From Actibacterium sp. 188UL27-1 (GTDB lineage: Bacteria; Pseudomonadota; Alphaproteobacteria; Rhodobacterales; Rhodobacteraceae): DNA of 64,000 nt. The translations under genes were made by a program, and so were the position numbers. Positions 36,804 to 46,016 of this stretch are shown in pieces (within the stretch, counting starts at the first letter, position 1; the number at the start of each line of letters is the position of its first letter). The stretch lies in assembly GCF_016901225.1 (NCBI RefSeq), contig NZ_JAFEUL010000014.1:1-64000 (forward strand), given 5' to 3'. The notes under the pieces are model-generated. The model saw only the letters and a program-made list of their open reading frames with translations, made no database searches and was not told the DNA's origin.

Positions 36804-39152
36804 CTAGCGGCCGACATCGAATGTCTTGGGCACGGTTACTTTGAAGGTTTGTTCGTCGGCGTCCGTGAAATACAGATCGCAGTCATATCCCTGATCATCG
36901 AGGAAGCTGAAAATTCGGCGCGGTTTATCGGCGGGGTAGGGCACCAGCAGGGTCGCGATCCGGTGGCGCAGCGCGCGCGGAAACTTGGCATGCAGACAGG
37001 TGCTGACGGGCAGGCCGTCATAGTCTGCCGGATCCACGTCCGGAAAGCCCGTGACCTGTGACAGAGTCGGCGCGCCGGCTTCCGACATCAGGACCTGGCC
37101 GTAAAAGCCCGCCTTTTCACCGGAATACCGGAAGGTCGTATCGCCCAGCTTCATCGGTGCATTGGCATGAAGCAGGAAGTCGACCTCCACCGGCTCCGTC
37201 GCGTCGACAGCGTCCACGATGACGAAATAGCTATTGCTGACGAAATAGACGTCGCGCAGCACCGAACTCACTTCTGGCGTCAGCGATTGATAGGCCGCCG
37301 TCGCATCCCCTTGAATATAAATGTGATCGCCCCGATCCTCGGCCACCGTGATCCGCCCGGTGGCGCGCATGGCCTTTGCCTTATCCTTGCCCGCATATTG
37401 GCCCTGGCCCTTGATCAGGATCGCGTTCTTGGACCGGGTCTGGCGCCGCCAGTTCTGATGCATCGAGGAGTTGAAGGCCACATAGTGACCGGACTGGATC
37501 GCGAGATCCTCTCCAAAACCTGCCAGGCAGAATGCATTCTGGTCGCCGTGGCTGTGGCTGATCGACCCGAACGGCGAGGATTTCATGACGAACTGAATAT
37601 GCGCGCCGGGGTCGTCCATCTTGTGCTGCAGCGCGACCCAGCCGATGCCCTTGAAATAGCGCAAGGTGGGCATGTCAGAGGGTGACGTGGCGGCGACCGC
37701 CCCGAAATCATGCAGGTACACCATCTCGTCAAAATTGAAATCCCACCAGCCCCAGTTGTAGAACGCCATCTCGGTCCCGGGATCGTTGCGTTTGACCTCC
37801 TCATGGTACCAGGCATAGGCACCATTGCTGGTTACCCCTGCATATTGGCGCAGGTTATAGCCGATCTTGAGGCAGGGCAGATCGCCCATCGTGCTGTCAT
37901 CGCCGAACGTGGCGCGGCGAGTATCCGGTGCTTTGGTGTAAAGTGGAAAGTCCCCGGTCTTTTGAAAGAAGGGACGCCGGTAGATATCGATCCCGCAAAA
38001 GGATTTCAGCTGGTTGGCTGCATCGATCAGATAGGCCATTCCCGTCATCCAGTAATGTGGCCCCTCAGCCCAGCCGCCATCGCTGTCACCCCAGGGAGAA
38101 TAGACGGTCGACAGGAACTCCACCGCATAATCCAACCAACCGCGCGCCTCCTCCGCTTCATCTAACAGCGCGATGGAGGCAGGGATCAGCACGGCCGAAA
38201 CCGCGCGCACGGCATGGCTGTCAAACGGAAAAAGATGAATGTTGGCATGTTTGATAATGTGGTCCGCAGTCTCCCGCGTGCGCACCAACAGTGCCTGCCG
38301 CACCGTGTCGCGCTCCTCGGGCGACATCTCATCCTGCAGCCAATCGTATCCCCAGGCGAGTGCCAGGTTCACGCGAAACGCCCATTCATCCGTATACCCG
38401 CGCGACGTTGTGCCCGCCGGATCCCAATCCGCGACGGCCAGCAACCACGCCTTGGCGCGGGCGGTCATCGCAGCGTCACCTGTGATCTGGCCGCCAATGG
38501 CCAGATGGCGGACGGCATACATGGCTTCCTGGCAATCGATGTAGGTCTGCCGCCAGATTGGCGCGACACGCTTGTGATTAGGGTAACCCCCCGGTTCGGG
38601 TATAATATCCCGATCCATCCAGGGCTTGACCGATTTGTCGTAAAAGACCTCCCAGGCGCAATGGCTGGGATCCTCGGTCACGGCTTTGGCAAAGGCGTCG
38701 CGCTTGGCCCGCGATAGCCACAGCCTGGGATGCGCCATATCGGCAGCGTCATAGCGGGTTGCGCGGTTGGCTAGGGGTGTTTCCGGCAGATCTGCGGCAA
38801 TTGTGAAGTGGCGCACCACGGACCAATCCGATTGCGGCACCCCTCGTGCATCACACACGCAATAGGACCAGTGATGCTCCCCGGCAGGTAAAACGATATC
38901 CGGCGTGAAAAAGTTCAGTGGAATCGGGCCAAAGCGTATCGTTCTGCCCGCGGGAAAACTGGCATCGGTTGAAATGCGCAAGGCATAAAGAGCCTCGCTT
39001 TCGATGACGGGTAGCCAGGAAAACCGCGGCGGGTTTTCCGTGATCTCGGTCGCCTGATCCGGCGCATACTGGATATTCAACCGCCCAGCTTTAGGCGCAT
39101 CCAGTTGGGGCAAGGCAGAGAGGGTGCCAACGGTCATCACACGTTCTTTCAT
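36804..39152 (-). CDS. Oligoalginate lyase, PL15-like (DUF4962 plus heparinase II/III)
   Basis: About 782 aa without a signal peptide, so cytoplasmic. It closely resembles Agrobacterium Atu3025, a PL15 exo-type oligoalginate lyase: ENPPRFSWLP near the start (DUF4962), then the alpha/alpha toroid with FPFDSHAVRAVSAVLIP and DGGWAEGPHYWMTGMAYLI, then the heparinase-type beta domain (SPFGSISHSHGDQNAFCLAG; HQNWRRQTRSKNAILIKG). The His of DSHAVR and Tyr of GPHYW correspond to the reported catalytic pair. It would cut imported oligomers to the unsaturated monomer. Start chosen at MKERVMTVG; ATG 39137 is an alternative. Confidence 0.9.
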   Translation of the reverse strand: MKERVMTVGTLSALPQLDAPKAGRLNIQYAPDQATEITENPPRFSWLPVIESEALYALRISTDASFPAGRTIRFGPIPLNFFTPDIVLPAGEHHWSYCVCDARGVPQSDWSVVRHFTIAADLPETPLANRATRYDAADMAHPRLWLSRAKRDAFAKAVTEDPSHCAWEVFYDKSVKPWMDRDIIPEPGGYPNHKRVAPIWRQTYIDCQEAMYAVRHLAIGGQITGDAAMTARAKAWLLAVADWDPAGTTSRGYTDEWAFRVNLALAWGYDWLQDEMSPEERDTVRQALLVRTRETADHIIKHANIHLFPFDSHAVRAVSAVLIPASIALLDEAEEARGWLDYAVEFLSTVYSPWGDSDGGWAEGPHYWMTGMAYLIDAANQLKSFCGIDIYRRPFFQKTGDFPLYTKAPDTRRATFGDDSTMGDLPCLKIGYNLRQYAGVTSNGAYAWYHEEVKRNDPGTEMAFYNWGWWDFNFDEMVYLHDFGAVAATSPSDMPTLRYFKGIGWVALQHKMDDPGAHIQFVMKSSPFGSISHSHGDQNAFCLAGFGEDLAIQSGHYVAFNSSMHQNWRRQTRSKNAILIKGQGQYAGKDKAKAMRATGRITVAEDRGDHIYIQGDATAAYQSLTPEVSSVLRDVYFVSNSYFVIVDAVDATEPVEVDFLLHANAPMKLGDTTFRYSGEKAGFYGQVLMSEAGAPTLSQVTGFPDVDPADYDGLPVSTCLHAKFPRALRHRIATLLVPYPADKPRRIFSFLDDQGYDCDLYFTDADEQTFKVTVPKTFDVGR

Positions 39153-39202
39153 GGAAAGGGGTCCGTGGGGGGCGCAGCGCACCGCGCCCCCGAAAGGCTG
39201 GA

Positions 39203-40753
39203 TTAGTTTCCGTATTGACGGGCATAGGCGGACTGCATCGCCTTGATCACTTGGCTGTAGCCCATCTTGTCGAGGGTGGCGACATAGTCGTCCCAGTCGG
39301 TTTCGATATCACCGGTGCCCAGGATCCAAGCCTGCTGACGCTCTTTCATATACGTTAGGATCGACGACCAGTACTTGTCATAGATCTTTTGTTCATCAGC
39401 ATTCATCGCAACGCCCAGGAACTGATCGATCAGGTAATCGCCTTCGTCATAAAGGGCGATGCCTTCCAGGGCGAACGCGTTCGACCACTGTTCTTCATAG
39501 GCGTAGTCTTGGTAATAGCCCCGGGCATGGAGCTGCGCACCGATCTCATAGAGTTGGGAGTTCACGGGGCGACCGTTGGTCAGGAACTCCTCGGTGAATG
39601 TGGGTTTGCCATCGACCATGGTCCACTGCTCGCCCTCGACCCCGAAATTGACCAGGTTGCGGCCTTCCTCGGTAAACCAAAAGTCGAAATACTTGATCGT
39701 CTCGACCGGATGATCGTTGGAATAACCGATGGCCCATCCGTCGGGTTTGATCGGGATGCGGCGGTGTTCTGCGATCCGCTTGCCTGAGATCGAGGCCGGA
39801 GGAGCGAACGCCTTGAACGAGAAACCCTCAACCTTGTCCGCGAGCGCAGTGTTGTAACCGGCGGTGGAGGCAAACCAGTCATGGGTCATCCCGCCCAGGT
39901 CTTCGGACAACAGGTATTCGCGTGCGGATGATCCGCGGGTAAAGACCTCCGCATCGACCAGACCTTCGGCATACCACTGGGCCAGGTTCTTCATGCCTTC
40001 GCGGTAACCTTCCTGGGCATAGGGGTGCTTGATCTGGCCGTCATCCACGAAAAAGTCGTGGTAAGTATCGGACCCGGATGAGCGACCGTCCCACAATGTC
40101 ACCAAGCGGATCAGCTCTTCCCACTGGCGGGCAAAATAGGGGATCTCGTCTTTTTTGCCGTTGCCGTTGGGGTCGTTGTCGCGGAACGCTTCCAGAACGG
40201 CCTTCACCTCCTCAACGGTTTCTGGCAGCTCTAACCCCAAGGTCTCCAGCCAGTCATAGCGGATGAAATAGGCCCGACCGTATTTCCCGTCGGGCAGATA
40301 GGGGATGTAATACAGATTGCCGTCCGAGGCCTGCAAAGCCGCCTTTACCTCGGGCCGCTCATCAAAGAATGCTTTGATGTTGGGGGCATGCTCGTCAATC
40401 AGGTCGTTCAACGGCAGGAACGCGCCTTCGGGCCCGTATTGGAACACGACATCCTTGATCCGCGAGGTGCCGACGATATCGGGCATCTTGCCCGTGGCCA
40501 GCAAAAGGTTCATCGCCTCTTCGCTGTTATCGGTGTTCGAGCCGACGGTGACATCCTTTAAGTGGATATTCGTCATCTTGCGCGCGGCCTGTTCAACCGG
40601 CCAGCTTTCATCGTAGCTGGTATAGCGCTTGTGGTGCATATGCACCGTCAGCTCCAGCGTCTCCTCCGCGATGGGCAGATGCCCCTCGGCAAAGGCGGGT
40701 ACGGTCAGGGTCGTCCCCATCAGCAGGGCCGCCGTCAGTGTCAGGTGTTTCAT
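39203..40753 (-). CDS. Alginate-oligosaccharide binding protein, AlgQ-like
   Basis: About 516 aa behind a GGGAGGAAG site, with signal peptide MKHLTLTAALLMGTTLTVPAFA. The mature protein tracks AlgQ1/AlgQ2 of Sphingomonas sp. A1 along its length: LTVHMHHKRYTSYDESWPV, DIVGTSRIKDVVFQYGPEG, LGGMTHDWFAST and PIKPDGWAIGYS. The EF-hand-like calcium loop of AlgQ is conserved as DNDPNGNGKKDEIP. It is encoded with two permeases, an ATPase and a lyase, supporting import of alginate oligomers or polymer. Confidence 0.92.
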   Translation of the reverse strand: MKHLTLTAALLMGTTLTVPAFAEGHLPIAEETLELTVHMHHKRYTSYDESWPVEQAARKMTNIHLKDVTVGSNTDNSEEAMNLLLATGKMPDIVGTSRIKDVVFQYGPEGAFLPLNDLIDEHAPNIKAFFDERPEVKAALQASDGNLYYIPYLPDGKYGRAYFIRYDWLETLGLELPETVEEVKAVLEAFRDNDPNGNGKKDEIPYFARQWEELIRLVTLWDGRSSGSDTYHDFFVDDGQIKHPYAQEGYREGMKNLAQWYAEGLVDAEVFTRGSSAREYLLSEDLGGMTHDWFASTAGYNTALADKVEGFSFKAFAPPASISGKRIAEHRRIPIKPDGWAIGYSNDHPVETIKYFDFWFTEEGRNLVNFGVEGEQWTMVDGKPTFTEEFLTNGRPVNSQLYEIGAQLHARGYYQDYAYEEQWSNAFALEGIALYDEGDYLIDQFLGVAMNADEQKIYDKYWSSILTYMKERQQAWILGTGDIETDWDDYVATLDKMGYSQVIKAMQSAYARQYGN

Positions 40754-40785
40754 GGTCTTCCTCCCTTTTTCGTGCTGGCATATCG

Positions 40786-41667
40786 TCATTCTTTGACACC
40801 CCCCAGAAGGATGCCCTTGTTGAAATATTTCTGCAGGAATGGGTAAACGAGCAGGACGGGGATGATCGAACAGACGATGATCGCGGCCGTAACGGTCTCC
40901 ACCGAATAGGTCTGGTTGATCAGCGTTGATGAAAACTCTTCATCATCCGACAAATACGCGATGGTCTGGCGCAAATAGACCTGTAGCGGGATCTTTTGTT
41001 CGTCCTGCAACAGAACCATCGCCCAGAAAAAGCCGTTCCAGCGCGAGACCAGACAGAACAAGGCAACCGTCGCAATGGCCGGTTTCGACAACGGGACGTA
41101 GACCTTCCACAGGATCTGAAACTCGCTGGCACCGTCCATACGTGCGGCTTCCTCGAAACTCTGCGGTATGTTCTCAAAGAAGTTGCGCAGCAGAATAATG
41201 TTGAACCCGTTGACCGCGAACCCGATGATGATGCCAAAATAGCTGTCCAGCAGGCCCAGATCGCGCATGTTCAGGAAAAACGGGATCATCCCCGCGTGAA
41301 ACCACATGGTGAAGGCCACCATCAGGTTCCAGAAGCGCCGCCCGTAAAGCTGTGGACGCGATAGCGCATAGGCTCCTGGGATGATGAGGATCAGGCTCAT
41401 CAGCGTGCCGCCAATCGTGTAGATGAACGTATTGCGGTACGAAATCCAGAACATCGGCTCTGACAGGACCCACCGATAGGCGTCGAGTGTCAAACCAACC
41501 GGGCCCAAAACCACATTGCCAGCCCGAGCCTCGAACCCCGCACTCATCGACAGGGATGCGATATAGATAAAGGGGTAGAGCGTTGACAGCGTGAACATCC
41601 CCACCAGGAACATGTTCAGGATGACAAAGGTTTTGTCGCCGCGGCTGTATAATCTCATATTTGCCAT
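40786..41667 (-). CDS. ABC permease, AlgM2/LplC-like
   Basis: About 293 aa with six membrane helices, starting MANMRLYSRGDKTFVI behind AAAGGGCGG; the open frame extends to 41721. The EAA loop reads EEAARMDGASEFQILWKVYVPLS and the C-terminus KYFNKGILLGGVKE is typical of the MalG/LplC family. It is the partner of the permease encoded just upstream, with a 13-base gap. Together they would form the channel for the AlgQ-like binding protein. Confidence 0.9.
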   Translation of the reverse strand: MANMRLYSRGDKTFVILNMFLVGMFTLSTLYPFIYIASLSMSAGFEARAGNVVLGPVGLTLDAYRWVLSEPMFWISYRNTFIYTIGGTLMSLILIIPGAYALSRPQLYGRRFWNLMVAFTMWFHAGMIPFFLNMRDLGLLDSYFGIIIGFAVNGFNIILLRNFFENIPQSFEEAARMDGASEFQILWKVYVPLSKPAIATVALFCLVSRWNGFFWAMVLLQDEQKIPLQVYLRQTIAYLSDDEEFSSTLINQTYSVETVTAAIIVCSIIPVLLVYPFLQKYFNKGILLGGVKE

Positions 41668-41680
41668 CGTCCGCCCTTTC

Positions 41681-42637
41681 TCACCAAAGCGATGTGCGCG
41701 AATAGCGCTTGGAGATCGCATTGGCGCTCATCACCAGAACGAAGGCGACAACCGCGTTGAACAGACCGGCGGCAGCGGCCAAGTCGTACTGCCCCCCTTG
41801 CAGGCCTTGGCGGTAGATGAAGGTGTTGACCACGTCGGCTGTTTCATAGGTGGCCGGCTGGTACAGCAGGATGATCATCTCAAAACTGACCTCCAGCATA
41901 TTGCCAATGCGGATGATCAACATGATGATGATCGTGGTCATGATCGACGGGATTGTGATCTTCCACATCATCTGCCAGCGCGAGGCCCCATCGATCACCG
42001 CACTTTCGTAAAGCGTGGGGGAAACCCCCGCGATGGCCGCCAGATAAACGATCGAAGAGAACCCGGCCTCCTGCCAGATATTCGTACCGATGAAGATCGG
42101 TCTGAACCATTCGGGTTTGGTCAGAAAGTAAACGGGATCCGCCCCGAACCATCCCAAAAACGTGTTCACCACTCCCGAGGAGGGGGAGAAGGACGCGATC
42201 ACGATCCCCGCAATGATCACGGATGATATGAAATGCGGCAGATAAACAATTGTTTGGGCGGTTTTCTTGAACGTCTGGTTCAAGATCTCGTTGAACATCA
42301 ACGCCAGCAGAATGGGCACCGGAAAGCCCACCAAAAGACTCCAGAAACTGATGACAATCGTGTTTTTTAACGCGCGTAAAAATTGGTCATTGTCGAACAG
42401 GGTCTGAAAATGTTCAAAGCCTACCCAGGGGCTGCCTGCGATGCCGCGGAAGACGCTGTAATCCTTGAACGCGATCTGCAGCCCGTACATAGGTTTGTAC
42501 AAAAACAGCAGCAGCCAGATGATCGTCGGCGCCAGCATCAGGTAAAGCTGCCAATCCCGCTTTAACGCTTCGATCACCCGCTGGGTTCGGGATGGCTGAA
42601 AGACAACCGATTGCTTGCGATCCGAGATATCCGTCAT
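41681..42637 (-). CDS. ABC permease, AlgM1/LplB-like
   Basis: 318 aa with six membrane helices after a basic cytoplasmic N-terminus (RKQSVVFQPSRTQRVIEALK). The sequence WLLLFLYKPMYGLQIAFKDY is characteristic of the LplB/YtcP subgroup, which includes AlgM1. The EAA-type loop reads YESAVIDGASRWQMMWKITIP. Its ATG overlaps the stop of the upstream ATPase gene (ATGA at 42637-42634). Confidence 0.9.
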   Translation of the reverse strand: MTDISDRKQSVVFQPSRTQRVIEALKRDWQLYLMLAPTIIWLLLFLYKPMYGLQIAFKDYSVFRGIAGSPWVGFEHFQTLFDNDQFLRALKNTIVISFWSLLVGFPVPILLALMFNEILNQTFKKTAQTIVYLPHFISSVIIAGIVIASFSPSSGVVNTFLGWFGADPVYFLTKPEWFRPIFIGTNIWQEAGFSSIVYLAAIAGVSPTLYESAVIDGASRWQMMWKITIPSIMTTIIIMLIIRIGNMLEVSFEMIILLYQPATYETADVVNTFIYRQGLQGGQYDLAAAAGLFNAVVAFVLVMSANAISKRYSRTSLW

Positions 42638-43737
42638 GCCGCGCGATCCTGTCCGCCGAGGGCCAGGCCGGTCTCTCCATCAAAGACGCGGATCAGATCC
42701 GGCTGGATGGTGAAACCGGTCACGGTCTCCAGGGATCTGACATTTCCAATGGTCTCTGCCTTGATCACAAAGGGTTCGTCGGCGAGGGAGGCATGGAGCA
42801 GTGCCTCCGATCCCAGCGTCTCGATCAGATCCATGTCGATGTTCACCTGATCGGCCGTATCCGCCGTGACCGCGGTCACATATTCCGGACGGATACCCAG
42901 AACAACCTCGGCACCGACCCGGCTTTTCAGGTCCGGCAGCGGAGCAAGCGGTAGCTTTTGCCCCCCAAAGGACGCGACCGGCCCAACCCCGTTTTCCTCG
43001 ACCACCGCGCGCACCTGGTTCATAGGCGGTGATCCCAGAAATCCGGCCACAAAGGTGTTGACCGGGTTCAGGAACAATTCCATCGGCGTGCCGATCTGTT
43101 CAATCCGGCCATCATGCATCACGACGATCCGATCAGCGAGCGTCATCGCCTCGACCTGATCATGGGTCACATAGATGCTGGTGGCGCCCAGGCGTTTGTG
43201 CAGGCGCTTGATCTCGGCCCGCATTTGGGTGCGCAGCTTGGCATCCAGGTTCGACAGAGGTTCGTCAAACAGAAACACCTTCGGATTGCGCACAATGGCG
43301 CGACCCATGGCGACCCGTTGGCGCTGACCCCCGGACAGGTCTGCGGGTCGTCGTTCCAGGTAGGGTGTCAGGCCCAGGATCTCCGCAACTTCGGTGATGC
43401 TTTCGGCAATGCGCTGTTTGGCCTCCCGGCGGATGCGCAAACCGAATGCGATGTTTTCAGCCACGTCCAGATGGGGATAAAGCGCATAGTTCTGGAAAAC
43501 CATGGCGACATCGCGGTCCTTGGGCGCCACCGCGTTCATGACTTTTCCGTCGATTGTCAGTGTCCCGCCCGAGATTTCCTCCAGCCCCGCAATCATGCGC
43601 AAGGTCGTCGACTTGCCGCATCCAGAAGGGCCGACCAGCACCACGAATTCCTGCTCGGCCACGGCGAGGTCGATACCATGGACGACTTCGACAGCGCCAT
43701 AGGCCTTGACGATGCTGTCTAGCTGAACACCGGACAT
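42634..43737 (-). CDS. ABC ATPase, AlgS/MalK-like
   Basis: 367 aa: Walker A LVGPSGCGKSTTLRMI, Q-loop VFQNYALYPH, signature DLSGGQRQRVAMGRAI, Walker B FLFDEPLSNLDAKL, H-loop IYVTHDQVEAMTLAD, then a MalK-type TOBE domain with VVLGIRPEYV. First gene of the six-gene alginate operon, reading away from the enolase-family gene across a 141-base promoter region. It powers the AlgM1/AlgM2-like permeases. Confidence 0.92.
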   Translation of the reverse strand: MSGVQLDSIVKAYGAVEVVHGIDLAVAEQEFVVLVGPSGCGKSTTLRMIAGLEEISGGTLTIDGKVMNAVAPKDRDVAMVFQNYALYPHLDVAENIAFGLRIRREAKQRIAESITEVAEILGLTPYLERRPADLSGGQRQRVAMGRAIVRNPKVFLFDEPLSNLDAKLRTQMRAEIKRLHKRLGATSIYVTHDQVEAMTLADRIVVMHDGRIEQIGTPMELFLNPVNTFVAGFLGSPPMNQVRAVVEENGVGPVASFGGQKLPLAPLPDLKSRVGAEVVLGIRPEYVTAVTADTADQVNIDMDLIETLGSEALLHASLADEPFVIKAETIGNVRSLETVTGFTIQPDLIRVFDGETGLALGGQDRAA

Positions 43738-43822
43738 ATATCCTCCCCAGTTCGATTCTGCTGACTAAGCGCCTGTGCAGAAAGGAAATCCCTGACTTTT
43801 ATCTCGCTTTTTAAAAATTGGT

Positions 43823-43832
43823 ATACTAGTAT
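43823..43832. promoter_or_regulatory. Palindromic GntR-type operator candidate
   Basis: The perfect palindrome ATACTAGTAT sits in an A/T-rich context (TTGGTATACTAGTATTAA) in the middle of the divergent promoter region between the alginate operon and the enolase-family gene. FCD-GntR regulators bind short sites with a TGGTATAC-like half. The GntR gene at 45217 is the likely regulator; this is inference. Confidence 0.5.
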
Positions 43833-43878
43833 TAAAAACGAGGCAACAGATTTCGCGCCCCCAATTGGAAGACCCTGA

Positions 43879-45129
43879 ATGAGGATCACTGACGTCAAGA
43901 TCACCCCTATCGCGGTTCCGGACGTGCCTCTTGCCAACACCAAAGGCGTGCATCAGCAGGTGTTTTTACGCGCCATACTCGAACTTACTACAGATACCGG
44001 TCTGACGGGACTGAGTGAGACCTATGGTGCAACACGAACGCTCACCGGTCTCGAAAACGTGGCGTCAACTTTGGAGGGGCTCGATCCCTATGATCTGTCT
44101 GACTTGCGGCGCCGGGTCGAAGCGGCACTACCTGATGTGGGCGGGGTCAATGGGCCAACGGCCTTGGCCGATCACAAACTGGTCGATGTGGTCTACGGCG
44201 CGTTTGAGATCGCAATGCTGGACATTCGCGGCAAGGAGGTGGGGCGACCGCTCTACGATCTGCTGGGAGGGGCTGTTCGAAAACAGATCCGCTTTGGCGG
44301 CTACCTCTTTTACAAATTTGCCAAGCAGGACCTCACTTTTGGCCCGGATATCATGGGTGAGGTCATGACACCGGATGCGCTGGTGGGGCAGGCCAGAGAC
44401 TTTTCGGACCGGTACGGATTTCAGTCCTGGAAGCTCAAAGGCGGTGTGCTTGACCCCGATCTAGAGGTCGAGACCATGCTGAAACTGCGGGAGGCTTTCC
44501 CGGACCATCCCCTCCGCATCGACCCGATGGGCGCCTGGACTGTGTCCACCGCAAAGCGGGTCGTGACGCAGCTGGATGGCGTGCTGGAATACCTCGAAGA
44601 TCCGTGCCGTGGCATGGAGGCCATGGCCGCGCTTTCGGCGCAGATCGATATGCCGCTGGCGACCAATCTGGTGGTCGTGGAGTTCGAGCAGATTATTCAG
44701 GCCGTCAAGGCAGACGCCATCCAGATTATCCTGTCCGATCACCATTATTGGCGTGGGGCGACGGGGGCGATCCAGTTGGGCGCGATGTGCCGGGCGGCAG
44801 GGCTCGGCGTGTCCATGCATTCAAACTCGCATCTGGGCATCTCGCTCGCGGCCATGTGCCATGTCGCAGCGGCCACGCCCAATCTGACCTATGACTGCGA
44901 CACGCATTATCCCTGGTCGACCAAGGACATCGTAACGGGCGGGCGTCCGCAATTCCAAGACGGCGCCTTGCCTGTTCCCGATGGTCCAGGCCTGGGGGTG
45001 GAGCTTGACCATGGGGCAGTGGCCGACCTACATGATCTGTACAATCAAGCTATGGTTGTGGATCGCGATGACACGGATGAAATGTTGAAATACATTCCCG
45101 ATTATGTCCGCAAGGTCCCCCGATGGTAG
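43879..45129 (+). CDS. Enolase-superfamily dehydratase, glucarate-dehydratase-like
   Basis: 416 aa of the mandelate racemase/muconate lactonizing group. Catalytic and metal residues match the glucarate dehydratase subgroup: KxK at K185-L-K187, metal ligands D215 (RIDPMGAW), E240 (LEDPC) and N263 (ATNLV) or D287 (LSDHHYW), and the His of MHSNSHLGIS (H314) with D287. The expected reaction is dehydration of an acid sugar to a 2-keto-3-deoxy acid. Divergent from the alginate operon and followed by a GntR gene, so the substrate may be a uronate-derived aldarate or aldonate. Confidence 0.85.
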   Translation: MRITDVKITPIAVPDVPLANTKGVHQQVFLRAILELTTDTGLTGLSETYGATRTLTGLENVASTLEGLDPYDLSDLRRRVEAALPDVGGVNGPTALADHKLVDVVYGAFEIAMLDIRGKEVGRPLYDLLGGAVRKQIRFGGYLFYKFAKQDLTFGPDIMGEVMTPDALVGQARDFSDRYGFQSWKLKGGVLDPDLEVETMLKLREAFPDHPLRIDPMGAWTVSTAKRVVTQLDGVLEYLEDPCRGMEAMAALSAQIDMPLATNLVVVEFEQIIQAVKADAIQIILSDHHYWRGATGAIQLGAMCRAAGLGVSMHSNSHLGISLAAMCHVAAATPNLTYDCDTHYPWSTKDIVTGGRPQFQDGALPVPDGPGLGVELDHGAVADLHDLYNQAMVVDRDDTDEMLKYIPDYVRKVPRW

Positions 45130-45216
45130 GTCGTACCCAGATGTATAAAAGATGGCCCGGCTTGCCGAAATCTGGCCATATCTTTGGAACTGTGCGTGTA
45201 ATCAAGGTTGGATGAT

Positions 45217-45900
45217 ATGGCACCGATAACCCAAGTCAGAGAACGCCGGACCAGTGTCGACGTGATATTCGACCACCTTTATGATGCGATCGTGTCCTTG
45301 CAACTGCTGCCCGGTGACAAGATCTCAGAGGCGGAGGTCGCGTCGCAGTTCAACGTTTCCCGCCAGCCCGTTCGCGATGCGTTCAGTCGGTTGGAGAACC
45401 TCGACCTTTTGCTGATCCGGCCCCAGCGGGCGACCGAGGTTAAGCGGTTTTCATCCAGGGAAATCACCAAGTCCCGGTTCGTGCGCGCCGCCGTCGAGGC
45501 CGAGGTTTTGCGGCGTGCTGCGCGGGCCTGCGACGCGGCGGGTGTGGCGCTGATGCAGGCGGCGCTGGCGCAGCAGAAGCTGGCGGTCGAGGCCCCCGAT
45601 TATGAACGGTTCGGCGCGCTGGATTATGAGTTTCACCGCACCCTGTGCCAGGTCGCGCAGGTGGATTTCGCGTTCGAGGTGATCTCCTCCGAAAAGGCGA
45701 ATGTTGATCGGTTGTGCCTGCTGAGCCTGTCCAAGGAGGACCGGATGGAGCAACTGCTTGAAGATCATACGGAAATCAGTCGCTGCATTCAAAACCACGA
45801 TGAAGACGGCGCGGTTACCGCGGGTATGCTGCATCTATCGCGGCTGGATTCGACGATCGAGGCGATCTCGACCCTTAACCCCAACTATTTTGATCCGTAA
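45217..45900 (+). CDS. GntR-family (FCD) transcriptional regulator
   Basis: About 227 aa starting MAPITQVRERRTSVDVI; the frame also offers TTG at 45208, but ATG 45217 has better spacing from GGTTGGA. Winged-helix domain: IVSLQLLPGDKISEAEVASQ and FNVSRQPVRDAFSRLENLDL. The C-terminal FCD domain has metal-type residues (DYEFHRTLCQ, DHTEISRCI). It lies 87 bases after the dehydratase gene and likely controls it and the divergent alginate operon through ATACTAGTAT. Confidence 0.88.
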   Translation: MAPITQVRERRTSVDVIFDHLYDAIVSLQLLPGDKISEAEVASQFNVSRQPVRDAFSRLENLDLLLIRPQRATEVKRFSSREITKSRFVRAAVEAEVLRRAARACDAAGVALMQAALAQQKLAVEAPDYERFGALDYEFHRTLCQVAQVDFAFEVISSEKANVDRLCLLSLSKEDRMEQLLEDHTEISRCIQNHDEDGAVTAGMLHLSRLDSTIEAISTLNPNYFDP

Positions 45901-45958
45901 CCGGGGACCATGGCCGCTCGAACATCGCCCAAAGCGGTCATCACAGGCGATGCAGAAA

Positions 45959-45989
45959 GCATGCACATCCCATACACACACCATACATA
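45959..45989. repeat. Dispersed 31-bp CATACA-type repeat, copy B
   Basis: Matches 7946-7976 at 26 of 31 positions. It lies in the 116-base convergent gap between the GntR gene and the acidic hypothetical gene at 46017. The rest of the gap shows nothing recognisable. Confidence 0.55.
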
Positions 45990-46016
45990 CGATCTGCGCG
46001 CCGCTGTAACGATCCG

